This document shows, piece after piece, positions 33,165 through 46,256 of a DNA stretch of 64,000 bases. The notes under the pieces were generated by a model. It had not been told where the DNA came from. It saw only the letters and a program-made list of their open reading frames with translations, and did no database searches. Position 1 is the first letter of the stretch, and each line of letters begins with the position of its first letter. Origin of the DNA: an uncultured Ignavibacteria bacterium (GTDB lineage Bacteria > Bacteroidota > Ignavibacteria > Kapaibacteriales > Kapaibacteriaceae); NCBI GenBank assembly GCA_903939735.1, contig CAJAIA010000022.1, positions 62,001 through 126,000 of the forward strand. The letters are read 5' to 3'. The translations under genes and the position numbers were made by a program.

Positions 33165-34316
33165 ATGTTCACGCTCCAGCTTTCCGAGACTCATGAAATG
33201 ATTCGCGACACCGCACGCCAATTCGCGCGTGAGGAAGTTGCACCAACGTCGATCGAACGCGATAAGGCGGGTACGTTCCCGACGGACATCGTGAAGAAGA
33301 TGGGCGAGCTCGGCTTCATGGGTATGATGATCGACCCGCAATGGGGCGGTTCTGGTCTTGATGCGATGAGCTATGTCCTGGCGATGGAGGAAATCTCTGC
33401 CGTTGATGCATCGGTTGGCGTTGTTATGTCGGTCAACAACTCTCTCGTCTGCTGGGGTATCGATACGTACGGCACTGATGAGCAGAAGGAACGCTGGCTC
33501 CGTCCGTTGGCAACCGGCCTCGTGCACGGCGCGTTCTGTCTGTCAGAACCTGAGGCGGGATCCGATGCAACATCGCAGCACACAACCGCCGAAAAGGTTG
33601 ATGGCGGATGGATTCTCAACGGCACAAAGAATTGGATCACCAACGGTACTACGGCGAGCACGTACCTTGTGATGGCGCAAACCAATCGTGAGTTGCGTCA
33701 CAAGGGTATTTCGTGCTTCATTATTGAGCGTGACACGCCAGGGTTCGAACCAGGACTGAAGGAAGACAAGTTGGGCATTCGCTCGAGCGACACCTGCTCG
33801 ATCGGCCTGACGAATGTGTTCGTTCCAGACGATCAGGTACTTGGTGGCGTTGGTACGGGCTTTAAAATTGCCATGGAGTCGCTCAACGGTGGACGTATCG
33901 GGATTGCTGCGCAAGCTCTCGGTATCGCAAAGGGTGCATTCGACGCATCACTCGTGTACTCAACACAGCGCAAGGCATTCGGTAAGCCGATTTCTGACCT
34001 GCAAGCAATCCAGTTGAAGATTGCTGACATGTCGACACGTCTCGAAGCTGCTCGCATGCTGGTGTACAAGGCTGCGTTCCTCAAGGACCAGCACAAGAAT
34101 TACATCAAGGCTGCCGCGCAAGCGAAGCTGCTTGCTTCGCAGACAGCTGTGCATTGCGCACTCGAAGCCATCCAAGTTCATGGCGGCTACGGCTACGTTC
34201 GTGAGTATCTGGTTGAGCGGTATCTGCGTGACGCAAAGATCACTGAGATCTACGAAGGCACGAGCGAGATTCAGCACATCGTGATTGCGCGTGAGCTGCT
34301 CAAAGAACTTGCCTAA
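33165..34316 (+). CDS. acyl-CoA dehydrogenase (short-chain/butyryl-CoA type)
   Basis: FAD enzyme that introduces the alpha-beta double bond in acyl-CoA during beta-oxidation, passing electrons to ETF. The 383-residue protein shows the family signatures AFCLSEPEAGSDATSQHTTA and, near the end, QVHGGYGYVREYLVERYLRDAKITEIYEGTSEIQ. Glu364 in IYEGTSE is at the catalytic-base position of short/medium-chain enzymes, and the length suits the BCAD/SCAD group. It is monocistronic, and its stop codon overlaps the end of the convergent TamB gene by four bases. Thiolase, CoA-transferase and a possible ETF:quinone reductase lie within 16 kb. Confidence 0.94.
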   Translation: MFTLQLSETHEMIRDTARQFAREEVAPTSIERDKAGTFPTDIVKKMGELGFMGMMIDPQWGGSGLDAMSYVLAMEEISAVDASVGVVMSVNNSLVCWGIDTYGTDEQKERWLRPLATGLVHGAFCLSEPEAGSDATSQHTTAEKVDGGWILNGTKNWITNGTTASTYLVMAQTNRELRHKGISCFIIERDTPGFEPGLKEDKLGIRSSDTCSIGLTNVFVPDDQVLGGVGTGFKIAMESLNGGRIGIAAQALGIAKGAFDASLVYSTQRKAFGKPISDLQAIQLKIADMSTRLEAARMLVYKAAFLKDQHKNYIKAAAQAKLLASQTAVHCALEAIQVHGGYGYVREYLVERYLRDAKITEIYEGTSEIQHIVIARELLKELA

Positions 34317-37300
34317 GGCAAGCGAGCACCGAGCTTAATCTCCCACAATCGCTGGAAGCGTGTGATGTTCCCGTTGTTATTGACACTACGGGACACATCA
34401 AGCATGAAGTAGCGCATGGCCTCGGCGTCGGATAACACCGTGAATGGTACGGTGATGGTGATTGTGCTGTTACCAGCGAAATCACTGATCTGCCCTGTCA
34501 AACGGTAAGTGACGTCGCTCCAGAGCTGACCAGACACGGTGAGGCGGGACTGGTTGAGGTCAGACCCCAGGTCGATCTGCGTCGACTGCACAATGCCTCC
34601 AATACCGGAGAGAATGTCGCCCAGGGCGCTTGTTGCCATGGCCGACATAGCACCGTTAACTTCACCGACAAGATTACCCTGTCCGCTCGATACAAGTTCG
34701 TCCTGCGTCTTGTTCAGAAGGATGAGCATCAAGGCATCGCCGGTGATCTTCGCAGAATCACCCTCTTGCTTCCGATCACGTCGATACACCGACCAACGAG
34801 TGACCGGCTTCTGCTTTGTTCCACTGATTGCAACTTCCACACGGAAGTCTTCCTGGTCGCCGTTGGCGAGAGTACGTCGGTCACGATAGACTGCCTTCAG
34901 ATCCAACGATGGATTCGAGATACCTCCGGCTGTAAAGTCGAGTGTTCCACTGGCCAAGAATGGCTTGTAGAACTTATACGTCGACGTCCCCTCTTTCACA
35001 CGCACACGTCCGCGGAGATTCGTGCTATTGTCAAGGAAGCGACCCGTAAACACAAGAGGAACCTTCTGATCGACAGGCTCGAGGTCGGCAATCAGGATCT
35101 CCATCATCCCGAACACCATCGTCATGATCGTACGGCCCTTGAGATAGACGTTGAGGTCATAGCGAAGAAGATCAACGAACGCTGCGGTCGTGGTTTTGAC
35201 CACTTGCTCGATAGCAGCCTGCGCAGTCGACGTCACCGAGGTTCCGCTATCGGACACAATACGCATGCGTGGTGCAGCTGCGTCGAGCACACTAGAGAAA
35301 CGACGAGCTGTGTCTTTTGAACGTTGATAGTCAAACGCGGTGTACCGGGACTTTGTCGTCGATCGCTCCTGTGGAAACACGATATCAGCATACAGCACCT
35401 GTATATCACCCTCAAGCATCGGCGCATCAAGTTTCCCATGGAAGCGAATCGGTGCAAGTCCGTTGACGCCAGCAGCGATGATCACATCTCCGAAGATTTT
35501 TGGGCTTCGTGCCTGCGACCCCTTGTTCATCACGAGGATTCCCGGCGAGCGAAGTGTGAAGTCCATACTCGATACACTCAGACCATCAAACACGACTACA
35601 CCATTGGCGTATGCTATCCCTCGCTTACGGTCGCGGTCCATATTGCGCACGACGATTGTATCAAGATGGAGCTCTGATCCATCGAGGTGCATCACACCAT
35701 CGGCCGAGTACACAATGTTGGTCGCCGACGATAAGAACGTTGCTTTCGCAAAGCGTGCGTTTCCACCCAGATCGATCTTATCAGGAGTCGTGCCTTTCAC
35801 GGTGATCACACCGTCGGCAACTCCCTGCAAACGTTCAATTGCAGGAAGGAATGGTTCTACGGCAGCCAACGCCAACTTCGTAGCGCGCATATCAATGTCG
35901 ATTACTCGATCATCTACAAACCGCTGCCGAACACCGCGGAGACCGAGATCAACAGGAAGATGATTGATCGCAAGATCGAGTGTGCGCGACTGTGTGCCGA
36001 GAGCCGGATTTGCAATTCTGAGCCATCCCACAATGTCACGGTCACGATGGCGAAGCTGCGTTGTTAGCGTACCGATGAGCTCGTTGTTATAACTCACACC
36101 GGTAGCCTGCATATCGAGCCCAAACTCCGGCTGCTCCCAGGTTCCATTGATGGTGAGCGTGAGCTGTTCCATCAGTCCGTCGAGGTACGTTACCGGATGT
36201 CCCTTGGCGAGCTGTACAAAGCGAGGCACATCAGCGAGATTGAAGGTGTTGACAATCACACGCACATTTGAGAACGATGTCGCGGATACAGACCCTGTGG
36301 CTGTGATCACTTCGGCTGCGCGTCGCTGCACGGCAAGATCATCTACTGTGTACATCGCATCCCGTATACGCAAACGTACTGGACGTAACGAGCGCCATTC
36401 GAGTCCGCGGGATGAATCGACAACAACATGGAGCGAATCAAAGACAGCATAGGTTGAATCGTCGGCCCACTCGAGCGCCCCACCGATTCCCGCATACATA
36501 TCATTGACAACCGCGCGTCCTCGTATGGTCGACTTCGTATCTACCGTCGAGATACTCATCTGTGAACTCGCAATGCGCGTGTCATTCACACGAATCACAT
36601 TGTCACATTCAGCGAGAAGATCAAGTTTCTCAACGCGCGGTGTTGTGGTCAAATCCGACACAACACAATCGAAGGACGCGCGCATAGGATCAACAGTGAT
36701 GCGAAGATCGGGCGCTACGAGAACGAACTCTCGAACATCAATTGTATCGACATCAACACGGATGCGATCAACCGTCGATTGCACCCTTCCGTCGATGCTC
36801 AGGCTCGCAATCATCGACATCGAGTCGAGGAAGAGATTCACAGGAGTCGCATCACGCAGCGCAACACGAAACGTCGCGTCCAATTCGTGCGCGCGCACAC
36901 CTCTTGCTTGTGCCTGACCGATATCATCTGTGATGTGTCGGAATTGGTGATCGACAGCATGAAACGCATTGACAACGCTTGCGCCAATCACATCGATAAA
37001 CGCTGATGGCACGAAGGTGCCTTCGACGGACGCTTGCAGGAACTGCGACGTTGCTGTCCACGAACGGCGGCGTCCCTCACGCTCACTTGTTACGCGCAAC
37101 TGGAACGGTCGCAGAGCACGATCAGCGAGTGAGAACTCGTCGACACGTGCCGTAACGGAACCCACAATACTATCAAGGTCAATTCCCTCTGCATCTACAT
37201 CTATGCCGGTAGTGAGTCGCGTAGGGAACGATGGGTTGCGAAGAAGAGTCGCAAGATTGATCGCATTCATGCCCAGACGCAAGGAGTATCGAGGCTTTGC

Positions 37301-38839
37301 TGCATCGACCACATTCCACCGTCCACGGATGTCAACCGTTTGATCATCGTACGCCGTTACGTCCTCGATGATGGTATCTGTACGGAATGGCGTGACATCC
37401 ACATATGACGAATCAATGTCAATGACACCCGCACCATCTGCCGTGATGTTCAGCGACAGTGATCGAATCGGACGACCGAGCGCATGGCTTCGGTGGAGGT
37501 CCACGTGATACAATCCGTTGAGCGTCTGAAGATCTGTTCCACGTCCTCGCAACACAACACGTCCGTGTAAGTCAGTTGCGACGGATGAATCTGAGAAAAC
37601 CGAAAGATCGCCGCGCGACACGAGCATATCGACGTCATAGCCAAACGCTGGATCATCGAGTCGGAGTGTCATTCGTCCATCAACCCTGCCGGGAGCATCG
37701 GAGCCGTGTACAACAAAGAACAGTGAATCTGCCGGATACCCGGTAAGTGTCACGGTATCGATGCGTGTCGTCGTGAGGAATGGAAGCTCGGGCAGAGGTA
37801 CAAAGACAAGTCGTCTGCGAACGTCGGCATACTGTGCTTCTGAGTTTACAACTCGAATGTCAAGGCGTGGTCCTCGATCTCCGGACATCTCACGCAGATA
37901 CACGCTGCCGCGGACAATTCCGGAACCCGCACGCAGGACGATGTCGTCGATATCGAGTCCCTCGCCGCGGAACGCAACACGTGCGTCGAGAGCGTATTCA
38001 TCAACAACTTCTATCTCCGGAACGACATACGACACTTCGGAGCCAGACACGCGTTCGGCCTGCACGGTCGCAAGGATGGGGTGTGCCGCAAGAACGTCTG
38101 ATGACAGACCATTCTTGAGGATGTCAACTCCCTCGAGAGAAGCAGAGAGATCGATTACGGATCCTGCTGTACGCAGCTGAAGGAACTGCAGATCGAGGCC
38201 TGTCGGCTTCACATGCGCAGCCAGACGAAGCTCCCGTACATCAAGTCCGTTAGCGCGACGCTCTTGAAAAGAGCACGCATCAATCGATGCGCTGTAGGTG
38301 TTGGCTCGGAGACCAAGCCACACAGAGGCATCAAGATTGAGTTTGTCGATGTTCGTATGCAGTAGATCGAGGTGGACTGTGTCGCTGCTGACCGTCGACG
38401 AATCATGGATGGCAAGCGAACCATCATCAATGGTAATCTGACGCACGCGAACAACGAGATCGGGCGGTGGTGTTGACGTCGTATCGACTGATGGACGAGT
38501 AATCTTGTTGATGTTCCACACACCAGTGCGAGAGCGCAACATCGCGATCCGTGGACGTCGAAGTGCAAGCTCATTCACGGATATCGTCTTTGTGAACAGT
38601 GCCGCAATGTCGTACGTCAGCGACAGTTCATCGGCCTCGAGCACGGTAGTCCCGTTGGCGACCAACACAGGATGATGCAACACGATGCCGCGGAAGATAT
38701 CGACGTGCAAATCGTCACAGCTAATCGTACCCTCGAGTTGCTCGTTCACAATCCGAAGCACCTGTCGACGCATGATGTCACGTGCCCAGTCGGTTTGTGC
38801 AAACGCGACGATGAGCGCAGCAAGGATCACCGCACTCAC
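34313..38839 (-). CDS. TamB/DUF490-like inner-membrane-anchored transport protein
   Basis: A very large protein (at least 1508 residues) of the TamB/AsmA-like group: one N-terminal membrane segment (SAVILAALIVAFAQT) and a long beta-rich periplasmic body, ending in the conserved TamB domain (about the last 400 residues; for example GRTIMTMVFGMMEILIADLEP and VKEGTSTYKFYKPFLASGTLDFTAGG). Such proteins are thought to carry lipids or assist outer-membrane assembly. The first ordinary start codon is GTG at 38839, but the frame is open for 33 more codons up to 38939 with a basic, Trp-rich stretch (SSWWLRAAVFCVTWVYRLS) that looks like the missing membrane-anchor start. No ATG, GTG or TTG opens it. 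It follows icd closely on the same strand. Confidence 0.85.
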   Translation of the reverse strand: MSAVILAALIVAFAQTDWARDIMRRQVLRIVNEQLEGTISCDDLHVDIFRGIVLHHPVLVANGTTVLEADELSLTYDIAALFTKTISVNELALRRPRIAMLRSRTGVWNINKITRPSVDTTSTPPPDLVVRVRQITIDDGSLAIHDSSTVSSDTVHLDLLHTNIDKLNLDASVWLGLRANTYSASIDACSFQERRANGLDVRELRLAAHVKPTGLDLQFLQLRTAGSVIDLSASLEGVDILKNGLSSDVLAAHPILATVQAERVSGSEVSYVVPEIEVVDEYALDARVAFRGEGLDIDDIVLRAGSGIVRGSVYLREMSGDRGPRLDIRVVNSEAQYADVRRRLVFVPLPELPFLTTTRIDTVTLTGYPADSLFFVVHGSDAPGRVDGRMTLRLDDPAFGYDVDMLVSRGDLSVFSDSSVATDLHGRVVLRGRGTDLQTLNGLYHVDLHRSHALGRPIRSLSLNITADGAGVIDIDSSYVDVTPFRTDTIIEDVTAYDDQTVDIRGRWNVVDAAKPRYSLRLGMNAINLATLLRNPSFPTRLTTGIDVDAEGIDLDSIVGSVTARVDEFSLADRALRPFQLRVTSEREGRRRSWTATSQFLQASVEGTFVPSAFIDVIGASVVNAFHAVDHQFRHITDDIGQAQARGVRAHELDATFRVALRDATPVNLFLDSMSMIASLSIDGRVQSTVDRIRVDVDTIDVREFVLVAPDLRITVDPMRASFDCVVSDLTTTPRVEKLDLLAECDNVIRVNDTRIASSQMSISTVDTKSTIRGRAVVNDMYAGIGGALEWADDSTYAVFDSLHVVVDSSRGLEWRSLRPVRLRIRDAMYTVDDLAVQRRAAEVITATGSVSATSFSNVRVIVNTFNLADVPRFVQLAKGHPVTYLDGLMEQLTLTINGTWEQPEFGLDMQATGVSYNNELIGTLTTQLRHRDRDIVGWLRIANPALGTQSRTLDLAINHLPVDLGLRGVRQRFVDDRVIDIDMRATKLALAAVEPFLPAIERLQGVADGVITVKGTTPDKIDLGGNARFAKATFLSSATNIVYSADGVMHLDGSELHLDTIVVRNMDRDRKRGIAYANGVVVFDGLSVSSMDFTLRSPGILVMNKGSQARSPKIFGDVIIAAGVNGLAPIRFHGKLDAPMLEGDIQVLYADIVFPQERSTTKSRYTAFDYQRSKDTARRFSSVLDAAAPRMRIVSDSGTSVTSTAQAAIEQVVKTTTAAFVDLLRYDLNVYLKGRTIMTMVFGMMEILIADLEPVDQKVPLVFTGRFLDNSTNLRGRVRVKEGTSTYKFYKPFLASGTLDFTAGGISNPSLDLKAVYRDRRTLANGDQEDFRVEVAISGTKQKPVTRWSVYRRDRKQEGDSAKITGDALMLILLNKTQDELVSSGQGNLVGEVNGAMSAMATSALGDILSGIGGIVQSTQIDLGSDLNQSRLTVSGQLWSDVTYRLTGQISDFAGNSTITITVPFTVLSDAEAMRYFMLDVSRSVNNNGNITRFQRLWEIKLGARLP

Positions 38840-38934
38840 GGAGAGACGGTAGACCCATGTAACGCAGAAAACCGCTGCTCTCAGCCACCACGAGCTGCGA
38901 GCAACGGTTTCATGCGATGATTGCTGCTGTTCGA

Positions 38935-40317
38935 TTATTCACCCTGTGCTTTTGAGTAGCGAGCTTCGCCCGCAGCCTGATGAAGAAGTTCAACGTGAAC
39001 CCACTTCATTCCCGTAGCCGTTACCGTTGAGAGCAACTGCAGGACGTCTTCGCGTGATATTTCCCCGTCGGCAATGTAGCGACAGCGGAAATGATCAACG
39101 AGAAGAATGTCTGGCAGCTCGCCTGGCCACACTTTCGTACCACGATTCGACATGAGCTTCAGTGTAAACCGACCGACCTGAAGGGGCATTGTTGGGAGGC
39201 CATCGTGTTCCACGAACACATCAGCACCCACCAGTGTCCATACTTCTGAGATCGCTTCTTTTGCCTTGGTTTGCGGCGCTTGTTGTTGCGCGACAACCTT
39301 GAGGTCTGACGACGGTGTGCCTAGGTTGGCAACGATGGCATCGGTGAACTCCGATGTCGACGCAGAGCCACCGAGATCACGTGTTTTGATTCCCGAAGCA
39401 AGTGTTGTTGTCAGTGCATTCTGGATCAGCTCGGCGTGTCCGACAAGCCCCATGTACTGAAGCATCTGGATACCTGAGAGCAAGATCGCTGTTGGATTTG
39501 CAAGGCCCTTACCTGCGATATCAGGCGCTGAACCGTGTACGGCTTCGAACACAGCTGAGTTCTTACCGATGTTGCCACCAGGGGCAACACCAAGTCCGCC
39601 CACGATACCAGCACACAAGTCGCTCACGATATCGCCATAAAGGTTTGGCAGGACGAGCACGTCGAACTGCTCAGGGCGCGACACCAGCTGCATGCAGCAG
39701 TTGTCGACGATGATGTCGTTTGATTCAATATCTGGATACTCAGCTGCCACTTCACGGAAGACGTCAAGGAAGAGTCCATCTGTGATCTTGTGGATGTTTG
39801 CCTTGTGCACACATGTCACCTTCTTGCGGCCGAGCTTACGCGCTTCTTCGAACGCGTAGCGGATCACGGCCATTGATCCGGGACGTGTGATCAGCTTCAA
39901 GCATTGCGCAACGTTTGGTGTCTGGAAGTGCTCGATACCAGCGTATGTATCCTCAACGTTCTCGCGAACAATCAGAATATCTACACCAGAGAATCGCGTC
40001 TCGACGGCAGGCATGCTCTTAGCCAAACGTACATTCGCGTAGAGCTCAAGGCCCTTACGGATTGTCACGTTTACGCTCTTGTGTCCACCACCGACAGGCG
40101 TTGTCGTCGGACCCTTCAGAGCAATGCGATTACGCTTGATGCTCTCCATTGTCTCCTGCGGCACCCCGTTGCCTGATTGCTCAATTGCAACGAGACCGGC
40201 TACAGCCTTCTCCCACTGCACTGGCACTCGAGCAGCCTCGAATACGCGAATGACGCTTTCACAAATTTCTGGACCAATTCCATCGCCTTCGATCAACGTT
40301 ACTGTCGTGTTTGCCAT
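38935..40317 (-). CDS. icd: isocitrate dehydrogenase (long, Thermus/Rickettsia-like form)
   Basis: TCA-cycle enzyme converting isocitrate to 2-oxoglutarate. At 460 residues it has the IDH/IMDH core (about 1-335: IEGDGIGPEI, KGPTTTPVGGGHKSVNVTIRK, the substrate loop IVRENVEDTYAGIEH, NLYGDIVSDLCAGIVGGLGVAPGGNIG, FEAVHGSAPDIAGKG) plus a ~120-residue C-terminal extension (DVFVEHDGLPTMPLQVGRFTLKLMSNRGTKVWPG). That extension is known in Thermus and some alphaproteobacterial enzymes, usually NADP-linked. Cofactor preference is not certain from sequence. The TamB-like gene follows immediately, and the thiolase gene lies upstream on the same strand. Confidence 0.92.
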   Translation of the reverse strand: MANTTVTLIEGDGIGPEICESVIRVFEAARVPVQWEKAVAGLVAIEQSGNGVPQETMESIKRNRIALKGPTTTPVGGGHKSVNVTIRKGLELYANVRLAKSMPAVETRFSGVDILIVRENVEDTYAGIEHFQTPNVAQCLKLITRPGSMAVIRYAFEEARKLGRKKVTCVHKANIHKITDGLFLDVFREVAAEYPDIESNDIIVDNCCMQLVSRPEQFDVLVLPNLYGDIVSDLCAGIVGGLGVAPGGNIGKNSAVFEAVHGSAPDIAGKGLANPTAILLSGIQMLQYMGLVGHAELIQNALTTTLASGIKTRDLGGSASTSEFTDAIVANLGTPSSDLKVVAQQQAPQTKAKEAISEVWTLVGADVFVEHDGLPTMPLQVGRFTLKLMSNRGTKVWPGELPDILLVDHFRCRYIADGEISREDVLQLLSTVTATGMKWVHVELLHQAAGEARYSKAQGE

Positions 40318-40359
40318 AGCGGTTTGCAGGTATGTTCTACTTGTGAAACAATGTTGTGA

Positions 40360-41529
40360 TTAGAGCATTTCAACGATGACAGCACTTGCTTCGCCACCGC
40401 CGATGCAGAGTGTTGCAAGACCGTACTTCTTACCCTCGCGACGAAGGCCATGCAGAAGCGTGGTCAGCACACGTGCACCGCTTGCTCCAATCGGGTGACC
40501 GAGGGCAACAGCTCCACCGAAGGCATTGATCTTTTCGCGCGGAATGCCTAGCTCGTTCTTCGCAGCAAGTGCGACAACTGCAAACGCCTCGTTGATTTCA
40601 AACAGATCGATGTCGTCGAGCTTCAGGCCAGCCTTGGCAACAACATTCTTGATTGCTGTAATTGGGGATGTTGTGAACCACAACGGTTCTTGCGCGAAGG
40701 ATGCCTGCGCGACAATGCGTGCCATAGGCTTACAGTCATACATCTTCACTGCGCTCTCGCTCGCAAGCACCAGAGCTGCCGCGCCATCATTAATCGATGA
40801 AGAGCTCGCAGCCGTGACAGTGCCGTCCTTCTTAAACGCAGGCTTGAGCGTTGACACCTTTTCGAAGATCACCTTCGTTGGCTCTTCGTCGGTATCAACG
40901 ATCACGTCTCCCTTACGCCCCTTCACCGTAACAGGCACGATTTCCTCGACGAACCAGCCGTTCTTCTGTGCTTCTTGAGCGCGCTGATATGACTGAATCG
41001 TGTATTCGTCTTGCATTTCACGTGTGATGTTGCACTCCGACGCGCAGAGTTCAGCTGCATCACCCATTCCCGTCTGATTATACACGTCCCACAGTCCGTC
41101 CCACTGCATCAGGTCGACCATGCGTGCATTGCCAAACTTCACACCCTTGCGCGAGTCGAGCATCGCATGCGGGGCATTTGTCATCGACTCTTGACCACCA
41201 GCAACAACGATCGAGGCGTCACCACAACGAATCGCCTGATCGGCCAGCATCACAGCCTTGAGGCCCGAACCACACACCTTATTGATGGTCATGGCAGGAA
41301 CACTCTTCGGCAAGCCGGCATAGATCGTCGCCTGGCGCGCCGGGGCTTGACCGACGCCACCGGTAAGAACGTTGCCCATGATGACCTCGCTCACCACGTC
41401 CGGAGCAATATGTGCGCGCTCAACGGCAGCCTGAATGGCGATAGCGCCAAGTTGTGGCGCACTGAGGTCCTGGAGGGAACCCAAGAGTGAACCGATCGGT
41501 GTGCGAGCAGCTGATACGATGTATGTCAT
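40360..41529 (-). CDS. acetyl-CoA acetyltransferase (thiolase)
   Basis: Thiolase joining two acetyl-CoA or cleaving 3-ketoacyl-CoA, 389 residues. The ATG at 41529 (MTYIVSAARTPIGS) is the family start, with GGAG upstream; an earlier in-frame start would place the promoter inside the gene. The acylated Cys86 lies in NKVCGSGLKA, GGQESMTNAPH is typical, and the His and second Cys are in NAFGGAVALGHPIGASGARVL and LCIGGGEASAVI. Nothing is missing. A TATTTTTG box 44 bases upstream, divergent from atpD, probably drives thiolase, icd and the TamB-like gene. Confidence 0.95.
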   Translation of the reverse strand: MTYIVSAARTPIGSLLGSLQDLSAPQLGAIAIQAAVERAHIAPDVVSEVIMGNVLTGGVGQAPARQATIYAGLPKSVPAMTINKVCGSGLKAVMLADQAIRCGDASIVVAGGQESMTNAPHAMLDSRKGVKFGNARMVDLMQWDGLWDVYNQTGMGDAAELCASECNITREMQDEYTIQSYQRAQEAQKNGWFVEEIVPVTVKGRKGDVIVDTDEEPTKVIFEKVSTLKPAFKKDGTVTAASSSSINDGAAALVLASESAVKMYDCKPMARIVAQASFAQEPLWFTTSPITAIKNVVAKAGLKLDDIDLFEINEAFAVVALAAKNELGIPREKINAFGGAVALGHPIGASGARVLTTLLHGLRREGKKYGLATLCIGGGEASAVIVEML

Positions 41530-41572
41530 GGAGAGGAGGCTCCTGATTTGAGATGCAAACAGTCTAGATTGG

Positions 41573-41580
41573 CAAAAATA
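41573..41580 (-). promoter_or_regulatory. -7 promoter element (TATTTTTG) of the thiolase-icd-tamB run
   Basis: An exact TAnnTTTG match on the minus strand, 44 bases before the thiolase ATG. It sits in the largest gap of the window (41530-41743, about 214 bases), which otherwise holds only the atpD promoter. Confidence 0.58.
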
Positions 41581-41596
41581 CCATTTGTTTGGGTAA

Positions 41597-43153
<1,557 letters not shown>

Positions 43154-43155
43154 TC

Positions 43156-45146
<1,991 letters not shown>

Positions 45147-45149
45147 GCT

Positions 45150-46250
45150 ATGGCCTCGTCCTCCCTCACTGCTGCGGCAACGCGGCTGGCAGCCTTGCGC
45201 ACGCAGATTGCAGCCAACGGTTGCTCTGCATATGTGCTTGCCCACGTCCCAAGCTTGCGATACTTCTTTGGATTCTCTGGATCCATGGGTATGGCGCTCG
45301 TTACCAAGAAGAAGGTCTATTTCATCACGAACGATCTCTACGAAGTTCAGGTCCGCAAAGAGTTGTACAAGCTCGACGGAGTTGAAGTTATCATCGATCG
45401 CGATCCATGGAATGCTGTGCGTACACATGGACTGGCATCGACGTGGAAGACCGTGGGCTACGATCCAACAAGGCATACGGTGTCGGGCTTCAAGGCTATG
45501 AAGAAGGGGCTCGGTAGCGCCAAGCTCATCGAACTCAGCGGTATCGCTGAGATGATTACGCGCGTTAAGACGAAGGCCGAGATCAAGAACATTGCCGAAG
45601 CCGCTCGAATTGCAAGTGTCGCCTACGAGAAGCTCCTTGGCTACGTTGCTCCCGGTATGACAGAACATCAGGTTGCGACGTTCCTCGCGTCGACAACGCG
45701 CGAACTCGGCTCAGAGAAGGATGCCTTTGATATCATCTGCGTTGCAGGCGCTCGAAGCGCTATGCCGCATGGTCGGGCGAGTTCTGCCGTTCTGAAGTCG
45801 GGTGATGTCGTTACTGTAGACTTTGGCTGCTGCGTGAATGGTCTGTACAGCGATATGACCCGCGCGTTCTGCCTCGGTACACCGTCGGCTAAGGTCGTTG
45901 ATGTGTTCGCTGTTCTCTATCACGCTCACATGACAGCCCTCGATGCTGCCGTAAGTGGTGTTACAGCAGGCGCACTGGATGCAGCAGCGCGCAATGTGAT
46001 TACGAAGGCAGGGTACGGTGAGTACTTCCGCCACTCTCTCGGACATGGCCTTGGGTATGAAGTGCACGAGCATCCGCGTGTTGCGGCTATGAATACCAAG
46101 GAAATCATTCCAACAGGAACGGTCATCACGATCGAACCTGGCATCTACATCCCTGGCAAGTTTGGAATGCGCATCGAAGACGACGTTGTTGTGACACCTA
46201 CGGGTCCAACAATTCTCACTACAGCACCTCGTGAACTCGTGATCGTGTAA
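45150..46250 (+). CDS. M24-family Xaa-Pro aminopeptidase-like metallopeptidase
   Basis: A 366-residue cytoplasmic pita-bread-fold peptidase. The N-terminal creatinase-like domain (1-135) is followed by the catalytic domain with the five metal ligands visible: Asp in VVTVDFGCCVNGLYSDMTRAF (two Asp), His in FRHSLGHGLGYEVHEHP, Glu in ITIEPGIYIPGKFGMRIEDDVVV (two Glu). The layout fits prolidase or Xaa-Pro aminopeptidase; substrate cannot be narrowed. It starts four bases after guaB and ends six before the glycosyltransferase. Confidence 0.93.
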   Translation: MASSSLTAAATRLAALRTQIAANGCSAYVLAHVPSLRYFFGFSGSMGMALVTKKKVYFITNDLYEVQVRKELYKLDGVEVIIDRDPWNAVRTHGLASTWKTVGYDPTRHTVSGFKAMKKGLGSAKLIELSGIAEMITRVKTKAEIKNIAEAARIASVAYEKLLGYVAPGMTEHQVATFLASTTRELGSEKDAFDIICVAGARSAMPHGRASSAVLKSGDVVTVDFGCCVNGLYSDMTRAFCLGTPSAKVVDVFAVLYHAHMTALDAAVSGVTAGALDAAARNVITKAGYGEYFRHSLGHGLGYEVHEHPRVAAMNTKEIIPTGTVITIEPGIYIPGKFGMRIEDDVVVTPTGPTILTTAPRELVIV

Positions 46251-46256
46251 GGAGTA

